Below, piece by piece: positions 5,685-10,088 of a DNA stretch of 10,088 nt (positions are counted from its first letter, which is position 1; each line of letters starts with the position of its first letter). The DNA comes from an uncultured Campylobacter sp. (GTDB lineage: Bacteria; Campylobacterota; Campylobacteria; Campylobacterales; Campylobacteraceae), in the NCBI RefSeq assembly GCF_938017705.1, contig NZ_CALIIS010000239.1, positions 1 to 10,088 of the forward strand, in the 5' to 3' direction. The notes beneath the pieces were generated by a model. The model worked only from the letters and a program-made list of their open reading frames with translations, ran no database searches and was not told the DNA's origin. The position numbers were made by a program, and so were the translations under genes.

Positions 5685-6749
5685 ATGGGCGTTTTAGATA
5701 TAGTAAAACCGGGCGTTTTAAGTGGCGATGACGTAAGTAAAGTCTATGCGTATGCGAAGCAGCAGGGCTTTGCGATCCCTGCGGTAAACGTAGTGGGATC
5801 GAATTCCATAAACGCCGTCTTGGAAAGCGCTAAAATCGCAAATTCGCCCGTAATAATTCAGTTTAGCAACGGCGGCGCAGCGTTTTACGCAGGTGCCGCT
5901 TGCCCAAATGCCGCGGTATTAGGCGCTATCGCGGGTGCGCGCCAGGTGCATGCTCTGGCGGCCCATTACGGCGTTGCGGTAATTTTACATACCGATCATG
6001 CCGCAAGGAAGCTGCTTCCGTGGATCGATGAGCTCATTAAAGCCAACGCCGAGAATAAAAAAGCTCACGGCGTGCCGCTTTTTAGCTCGCACATGCTCGA
6101 TCTTAGCGAGGATGATTTGGAGCTAAATTTAGCCACCTGCGAGAAGTATTTGGAAATTTTAAGCGATCTTGGAATTTCGCTTGAGATCGAGCTTGGCGTC
6201 ACGGGCGGCGAAGAGGACGGCGTCGATAATACCGGCGTCGATAATGCGCGGCTTTATACCCAGCCCGTAGATGTCGCGCTAGCTTACGAGCGACTTGGCA
6301 AAATCAGCGATAGATTCAGCATTGCAGCAAGCTTCGGTAACGTCCACGGCGTGTATAAGCCGGGCAATGTTGTGCTGAGACCTGAAATTTTGAAAAATTC
6401 GCAAAAATTCGTCCGAGAAAAATTTAATCTGCAATCCGAAAAGCCCGTAAATTTTGTCTTTCACGGCGGCAGCGGCAGCGAGACCTCCGACATCAAGGCA
6501 GCCGTTAGCTACGGCGTCGTTAAGATGAATATCGATACCGACACGCAGTGGGCGTTTTGGGACGGCGTGCGCGCTTATGAGGGCAAAAATCGCGGCTATT
6601 TGCAAGCTCAAATCGGCAATCCGGAAAGCGAGGATAAACCGAATAAAAAATTCTACGATCCTCGCAAGTGGCTAAGAGCTGGCGAGCAGAGTATGGTGGC
6701 GCGCTTGCAAGTCGCATTTGACAATCTAAATTGCCTAAATAGGAACTAA
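5685..6749 (+). CDS. fba: Class II fructose-1,6-bisphosphate aldolase
   Basis: A 354-residue cytosolic zinc enzyme that interconverts fructose-1,6-bisphosphate with dihydroxyacetone phosphate and glyceraldehyde-3-phosphate. In Campylobacter, which generally lacks phosphofructokinase, it serves mainly gluconeogenesis. All active-site blocks are present: LHTDHA (catalytic D104, zinc ligand H105), EIELGVTGGEEDGVDN (E169), FGNVHGVYKPGNV (zinc ligand H221), FHGGSGS (zinc ligand H260, phosphate loop) and KMNIDTDTQWA (D284/D286 region). Length and motifs correspond to the E. coli FbaA type (359 residues), subclass IIA. A strong TAGGAG lies 7 bases before the ATG, and the spacing of 14 bases after peb4 indicates one transcript. 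The next gene begins one base after its stop. Confidence 0.97.
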   Translation: MGVLDIVKPGVLSGDDVSKVYAYAKQQGFAIPAVNVVGSNSINAVLESAKIANSPVIIQFSNGGAAFYAGAACPNAAVLGAIAGARQVHALAAHYGVAVILHTDHAARKLLPWIDELIKANAENKKAHGVPLFSSHMLDLSEDDLELNLATCEKYLEILSDLGISLEIELGVTGGEEDGVDNTGVDNARLYTQPVDVALAYERLGKISDRFSIAASFGNVHGVYKPGNVVLRPEILKNSQKFVREKFNLQSEKPVNFVFHGGSGSETSDIKAAVSYGVVKMNIDTDTQWAFWDGVRAYEGKNRGYLQAQIGNPESEDKPNKKFYDPRKWLRAGEQSMVARLQVAFDNLNCLNRN

Positions 6750-6750
6750 T

Positions 6751-8040
6751 ATGGATCGCCCGAATAACGAGGTGCTCGATATCACGCTACCTGAGGCGAA
6801 GGAGCGCTCGTTAGCGGGCGTTTTTTTTAAGATCGCAGCTCTGCCGATCGCGGTTTTTGTGGTGTTTTTGCTGGGCTATTTGGGGCTTATCGGGCTGAAG
6901 GTAGAAACACACTCGATCCTGATGCTTGCAGTTTTGCTCATTATCGCGCTAGTTTTAGCTCGTCATAATGCAGAATACGGCTGCTTAAATTTTCAAAATA
7001 ATATCGATGACTTCAAGCGCGAGCTGAAAAATTACATTGTCGCCAATCTCTTAAGTATCGGCGGCAAGAAAAAATCAGATGCCAGCTTTGATCTTTTTGT
7101 GGACGAATACGGCTACTCGCTGCGTAATCAAAACTACGCTTCCGTCGCGTCGGCGGTCTTTCCGATGCTTGGAATTTTAGGAACTTTCATCTCGATTGCG
7201 ATTTCGATGCCGCACTTTTCCTCAAGCAATATCGATGGGTTAGAAACCGAGATCGCGCAGCTTTTAGGCGGCGTAGGTACGGCATTTTACGTCTCGATCT
7301 ATGGAATCTTTTTGGCGCTTTGGTGGATATATTTTGAGAAAAAGGGCATCAGCAAATATGAGCGCCTGCTCATCAAATACAAAAATTCTACTAAAAATTT
7401 CTTCTGGAACAAAGACGAAATAACACAGGGCTATCTGAATGAAATTTTAAACGCTAATTCTGAAATTTCGCGCTCATTTGCGATGATGAGCTCTACGAAT
7501 TTTACCGAAAGGCTAAACCGCCTAATCGATGAAAAAATCGGCGCATTTGAAAGTGTGATGGAAGCCGAGAAGCGAAGTATGGCGATTACACAAGAAGAGC
7601 TTGAAAAAGCAGGAGAGATGATCCAAAGGACAAATCTTGCTCACGGTGAGCTAGATAAGAGCTTCGCTCAAATTTTATCTGCGCTTAAGTCCGTGTCTGC
7701 AAGCCTAATCGAAATTCAAAACGGAATTTCCGCGCAGTATCTAAGCCAGTCTAAGACTTTAACGGACGGGCAAGGCGAGCTGACTAACGTTACGAGTGCA
7801 TTAAGCGCTCAAATCAAGAGCCTAAATGCTTCCTTGGGCGGGTTTGCGGGTGAAATTTCAAGTTCGCAGAATGCTTACGCCGCTAAAATTGACGCTAGCT
7901 TTAAGGGGCTAAGCGCGGATTTGAAGGCACTTTTAGCTGGAGAGGGTGCTGCGCGGACGAGCAACGAAAGCATCATCGAAGAGCTTCGCAAAACGCTTGC
8001 AAGCATCGATGAAAAAGCACTTTTAGATGAAAACGAATAA
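6751..8040 (+). CDS. MotA/TolQ/ExbB-family channel protein with long helical tail (ZorA-like architecture)
   Basis: A 429-residue inner-membrane protein. Four membrane segments are predicted: about 29-50, 55-71, 131-152 and 172-194. Between segments 2 and 3 is a cytoplasmic region (72-130). Segments 3-4 carry the MotA/TolQ/ExbB signature: PMLGILGTF (138-146) and GGVGTAFYVSIYG (173-185). These proteins form a pentameric proton channel around a single-helix partner. Residues about 200-429 have no membrane helix and read as a long amphipathic, coiled-coil-like cytoplasmic tail, unlike short TolQ/ExbB and similar to ZorA of Zorya defence. An AGGA at 6741-6744 inside the end of fba serves as ribosome site. 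The next gene overlaps by 14 bases and encodes the expected MotB-like partner. The position matches Cj0598 in C. jejuni from memory. The function is not established; envelope maintenance or defence are options. Confidence 0.85.
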   Translation: MDRPNNEVLDITLPEAKERSLAGVFFKIAALPIAVFVVFLLGYLGLIGLKVETHSILMLAVLLIIALVLARHNAEYGCLNFQNNIDDFKRELKNYIVANLLSIGGKKKSDASFDLFVDEYGYSLRNQNYASVASAVFPMLGILGTFISIAISMPHFSSSNIDGLETEIAQLLGGVGTAFYVSIYGIFLALWWIYFEKKGISKYERLLIKYKNSTKNFFWNKDEITQGYLNEILNANSEISRSFAMMSSTNFTERLNRLIDEKIGAFESVMEAEKRSMAITQEELEKAGEMIQRTNLAHGELDKSFAQILSALKSVSASLIEIQNGISAQYLSQSKTLTDGQGELTNVTSALSAQIKSLNASLGGFAGEISSSQNAYAAKIDASFKGLSADLKALLAGEGAARTSNESIIEELRKTLASIDEKALLDENE

Positions 8041-9049
8041 CGAAGAAAAAGAGACCTTCTGGATCGCGTACGCCGATTTGATGGCGGGGCTGCTTTTTGT
8101 TTTCGTGCTTTTAGTAGGCGGCATCATCGTCAAATACTTCCTCACGCAAAGCAACCTGCAGGAGAAAGAAAGCCAAATTTCAAGTGCGCTAGCAAGCCTG
8201 CAAAGCCAGGAGAAAAAAAGCGCCGAGCTTGAGGCGCTGAATAAAATTTTTAGCGATCAGCTCGAGAAGCTAAATATCGAAAACACCGATCTTCGCAAGC
8301 AAAATTCCATCTACTTCATACAGATCGAAGACCTAACCGAGATGGCAGAAAAGCTGAAAAAAGAGAATTTAGACATCAACTCGCTTCTGCAAAAAGCGCG
8401 CGACGACGCCAACGCTACGATCAGTCAAAACGAGCTTAAAATCGCCTTTTTGCTCGATCAGCTCACGAAGAAGGAGAGCGATTTTAATAAAATTTTACAA
8501 GACCTCAACGTCACGAAAAACCGCATCCGCAACCTCACCGGAATGAAGGTTAAGATCATCGCCGATCTGAAGGAGAAGCTGGGCGGCAAGATCCGCATCG
8601 ACAACGAAAGCGGCGCGATGACGCTAAGCTCGTCGATCCTTTTCGATAAGGGCTCAAGCGAGCTGAAAGAGAGCGCCAAAGAGACGCTCCGCTCGACGCT
8701 GCAGAGCTATTTCGCCGCGCTTTTGAATAACGATGAAATTCGCGAAAATTTAGATCAGATCATCATCGAAGGACACACGGACAGCGACGGCGGGTATTTG
8801 TATAACCTCGAGCTCTCGCAAAATAGGGCGTTTGCTGTGATGGATTTCATCAACTCGTGGAATAAAGATGAGCGACTGCAAAAATACCTCATCGCCAGCG
8901 GTCGCAGCTACACGCAGCCCGTGATGCGCAGAGGCGTCGAGGACAAGGACGCTAGCCGCCGCATCGAGATCAAATTTACACTCTCAAACAAAGAGGCGAT
9001 GGATGAGATCAGGAAATTTTTGCAGTTCGACGCGAACGCTACGAATTAG
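8027..9049 (+). CDS. MotB-like OmpA-domain protein, partner of the preceding channel gene
   Basis: A 340-residue protein with a short cytoplasmic N-terminus, one membrane helix (about 12-38) carrying the conserved acid D17 in the MotB/ZorB-like context FWIAYADLMAGLLFVF, a long charged heptad-rich periplasmic coiled coil (about 41-165), and a C-terminal OmpA-like peptidoglycan-binding domain (about 195-318). The OmpA landmarks are ILFDKGSSEL (204-213), EGHTDSDG (248-255), LSQNRAFAVMDFI (263-275) and SRRIEIKF (310-317). D17 is the expected proton-carrying residue inside the channel pentamer, with the OmpA domain anchoring it to the cell wall. The start overlaps the upstream gene by 14 bases and has no clear ribosome site, which implies translational coupling and a fixed stoichiometry. 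The position corresponds to Cj0599. The coiled-coil linker of about 120 residues is longer than in ZorB. Confidence 0.88.
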   Translation: MKTNNEEKETFWIAYADLMAGLLFVFVLLVGGIIVKYFLTQSNLQEKESQISSALASLQSQEKKSAELEALNKIFSDQLEKLNIENTDLRKQNSIYFIQIEDLTEMAEKLKKENLDINSLLQKARDDANATISQNELKIAFLLDQLTKKESDFNKILQDLNVTKNRIRNLTGMKVKIIADLKEKLGGKIRIDNESGAMTLSSSILFDKGSSELKESAKETLRSTLQSYFAALLNNDEIRENLDQIIIEGHTDSDGGYLYNLELSQNRAFAVMDFINSWNKDERLQKYLIASGRSYTQPVMRRGVEDKDASRRIEIKFTLSNKEAMDEIRKFLQFDANATN

Positions 9050-9074
9050 TGGCTCACCCTTAACGGTTCGCTCG

Positions 9075-9109
9075 AAATTTTAGCCCGCAAAAAAGAGGGC
9101 TTAAAATTT
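9075..9109 (+). terminator. Terminator of the peb4-fba-motor operon
   Basis: AAATTTTAGCCC (9075-9086) pairs with GGGC-T-TAAAATTT (9097-9109, one bulged T at 9101) around a 10-base A-rich loop. It lies 26 bases after the stop of the OmpA-domain gene. The right arm itself ends in TTTT and is followed by AAAATTCC. The AT stem ends allow function in both directions. Confidence 0.55.
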
Positions 9110-9125
9110 TAAAATTCCTAAAGAA

Positions 9126-9236
9126 TTAACGTCTCATCTGAAATTTTAACGGTGGCGGAACGTATCCTTTTATTTTGGCGCGAATGTCGTCGTAATTTGG
9201 CGGCTCACTAAATTTTATACACCGCTTACGCAGCAT
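9126..9236 (-). CDS. Possible 36-residue small ORF
   Basis: From ATG 9236 to TAA 9126-9128 the minus strand encodes 36 residues, basic and proline-rich (starts MLRKRC, middle PPNYDDIRAKI, end PPPLKFQMRR). The frame is open upstream for about 28 more codons to a TAA but has no ATG there. I see no AGGA-type ribosome site before the ATG. The composition does not look random, but it may be a remnant of a longer gene or part of a repeat family. Low certainty. Confidence 0.2.
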   Translation of the reverse strand: MLRKRCIKFSEPPNYDDIRAKIKGYVPPPLKFQMRR

Positions 9237-9327
9237 CTGCCGCGGCGGAATTGGTTTAAATTTTAAGTACGCGCATTTTGACGCGCTTTTAGTGCTGTCA
9301 CGCAGATAATATAGTTTAAATTAGATC

Positions 9328-9352
9328 TTTAAATTTAAGTCGCAAATTTAAA
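9328..9352 (-). terminator. AT-rich hairpin after the Sel1-repeat gene
   Basis: TTTAAATTT (9328-9336) and AAATTTAAA (9344-9352) form a perfect inverted repeat around AAGTCGC, 32 bases past the stop of the minus-strand gene. All the paired bases are A/T, so stability is modest; on the minus strand it is followed by AGATCTAATTT rather than a U-tract. It is a candidate transcript end only. Confidence 0.35.
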
Positions 9353-9384
9353 CGGGCTCACAGGCGGCTTAAAATTTAAATGAA

Positions 9385-10077
9385 TTAAAAGCCTAGCTCA
9401 TTTAGCTTTCTATATCCGTCACAACCGACTTGAGATCCTAAATCGCAAGCCTTATTTAAATATTTTTTTGCAGTGTTTGTATCCTGTTTTACGCCTTCAC
9501 CATAGAAATATGAAACCCCAAGATTATAGCAACCATCGGCAAATTCCAAGCGACAAGCCTTCGAAAATAGCTCGTTTGCTTTTTTAGAATCTCGCTCTAC
9601 GCCCTCGCCCGAATAGTATAGAACTCCCATATTGTAGCACCCATTGACTAATCCTAGATCGCAAGCCTTAGAATATAACTCATATGCTTTTTTGTAGTCT
9701 TGCTTTGTGCCACTACCATTTTCATATGAATTCCCGAGATTATAGCAGCTTTGGGCAAGCTCCAACTCACAAGCTCTAGAGTATAGTTCATTCGCTTTTT
9801 GGTAGCTTTGTTTTACGCCCTCCCCTTTTTCATATAAAATTCCAAGATTATGGCAGCTTTTACCATGTTTTAAATCGCAAGCTTTCAAATATAGTTCGCT
9901 TGCTTTTTTATAATCCTGTTTTATATTTTCTCCGAAGTAATATGCGCTACCGAGATTTGCACACGCCGATGCATCGTTATTGTCGCATTTACTTTGCAGT
10001 TCGTTTTCATTAAAATCGCTCTGTTTTGCCACTACTAAAGCCGCCGTGGCGATCAGCGCTAAAAATATCTTTTTCAT
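9385..10077 (-). CDS. Exported cysteine-paired Sel1-repeat protein (Hcp-like)
   Basis: A 230-residue protein with a signal peptide (MKKIFLALIATAALVVA, residues 1-17) and tandem Sel1-like helical repeats. Twelve cysteines lie exactly 36 residues apart in two series: 31, 67, 103, 139, 175, 211 and 39, 75, 111, 147, 183, 219. Each pair C-x7-C is expected to form a disulfide linking the two helices of a repeat, as in the Helicobacter cysteine-rich proteins (Hcp). Repeat landmarks recur: YNLGxxYxxGEGVKQDxxKAxELYxKACDL. The last repeat is followed by a short GYRKLNELGF end. The start is supported by GGAG six bases before the ATG, near the right edge of the window. The location should be periplasmic or secreted. 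Known relatives bind proteins or act as solenoid scaffolds, and some have beta-lactamase annotations of doubtful value. The partner is unknown. Confidence 0.93.
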   Translation of the reverse strand: MKKIFLALIATAALVVAKQSDFNENELQSKCDNNDASACANLGSAYYFGENIKQDYKKASELYLKACDLKHGKSCHNLGILYEKGEGVKQSYQKANELYSRACELELAQSCYNLGNSYENGSGTKQDYKKAYELYSKACDLGLVNGCYNMGVLYYSGEGVERDSKKANELFSKACRLEFADGCYNLGVSYFYGEGVKQDTNTAKKYLNKACDLGSQVGCDGYRKLNELGF

Positions 10078-10088
10078 ACATCGCTCCG

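Larger units (their letters stand above)
9050..9384. other. 335-base intergenic region with hairpins and a doubtful small frame
   Basis: The region lies between convergent genes. It contains the operon terminator (9075-9109), a weak GCGC/GCGC stem with TTTT (9271-9290), an AT-rich hairpin (9328-9352) and a possible small minus-strand frame (9126-9236). There are many AAATTT palindromes. No RNA gene or insertion sequence is recognised. Confidence 0.6.

Noticed and set aside
6279..6717. Minus-strand open frames opposite fba
   Set aside because: Antisense to well-conserved aldolase active-site blocks, with no start signals.
6751..9049. Calling the channel/OmpA pair a complete Zorya defence system
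   Set aside because: No ZorC, ZorD helicase or ZorE nuclease follows before the minus-strand Sel1-repeat gene, and the pair sits in a housekeeping gene order.
9271..9290. Rho-independent terminator from GCGC...GCGC followed by TTTT
   Set aside because: Only four base pairs, and the same bases are better described as a direct ACGCGC repeat.

Overview
The window reads as chromosomal DNA of a Campylobacter from the moderate-GC, non-thermophilic side of the genus (C. gracilis, rectus and showae are the kind of species meant; the species is an inference). Two things point there. The order nth (divergent) - peb4 - fba - MotA/TolQ-like gene - OmpA-domain gene is, from memory, the order around Cj0595c-Cj0599 in C. 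jejuni. The intergenic DNA is also full of AAATTT/AAAATTTT palindromes and Campylobacter-style promoters with a TATAAT box and no clear -35 box.

Layout. Positions 2-205 are the tail of an unrecognised gene that overlaps (ATGA) a MerT-like membrane protein. That in turn overlaps a MerP-like exported heavy-metal-binding protein, and an M20 PepD-type dipeptidase follows on the same strand. A 530-base stretch without a conventional gene (2078-2607) carries two diverged copies of one repeat and several hairpins. Next is a 443-residue protein of unknown function whose N-terminal half looks like a short beta-solenoid. It converges on nth (endonuclease III). From the nth/peb4 divergent promoter region, four genes run rightward with tight spacing or overlap: the PEB4 periplasmic chaperone/prolyl isomerase, class II fructose-bisphosphate aldolase, a MotA/TolQ/ExbB-like channel protein with a long helical tail, and a MotB-like OmpA-domain partner. 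A hairpin terminator follows. After a 335-base gap with AT-rich hairpins and one doubtful small reading frame, an exported cysteine-paired Sel1-repeat protein lies on the minus strand.

How the genes fit together. The MerT/MerP-like pair probably forms a metal uptake or trafficking unit; no merA or merR is visible. The MotA-like/MotB-like pair has the parts of a proton-driven, peptidoglycan-anchored motor and resembles ZorA/ZorB of Zorya anti-phage systems in architecture. It sits in a housekeeping operon with no ZorC, ZorD or ZorE beside it, so a cell-envelope role is at least as likely as defence.

The most unusual signals are that motor pair and the duplicated intergenic element, whose two copies keep the same minus-strand reading frame despite several insertions and deletions.
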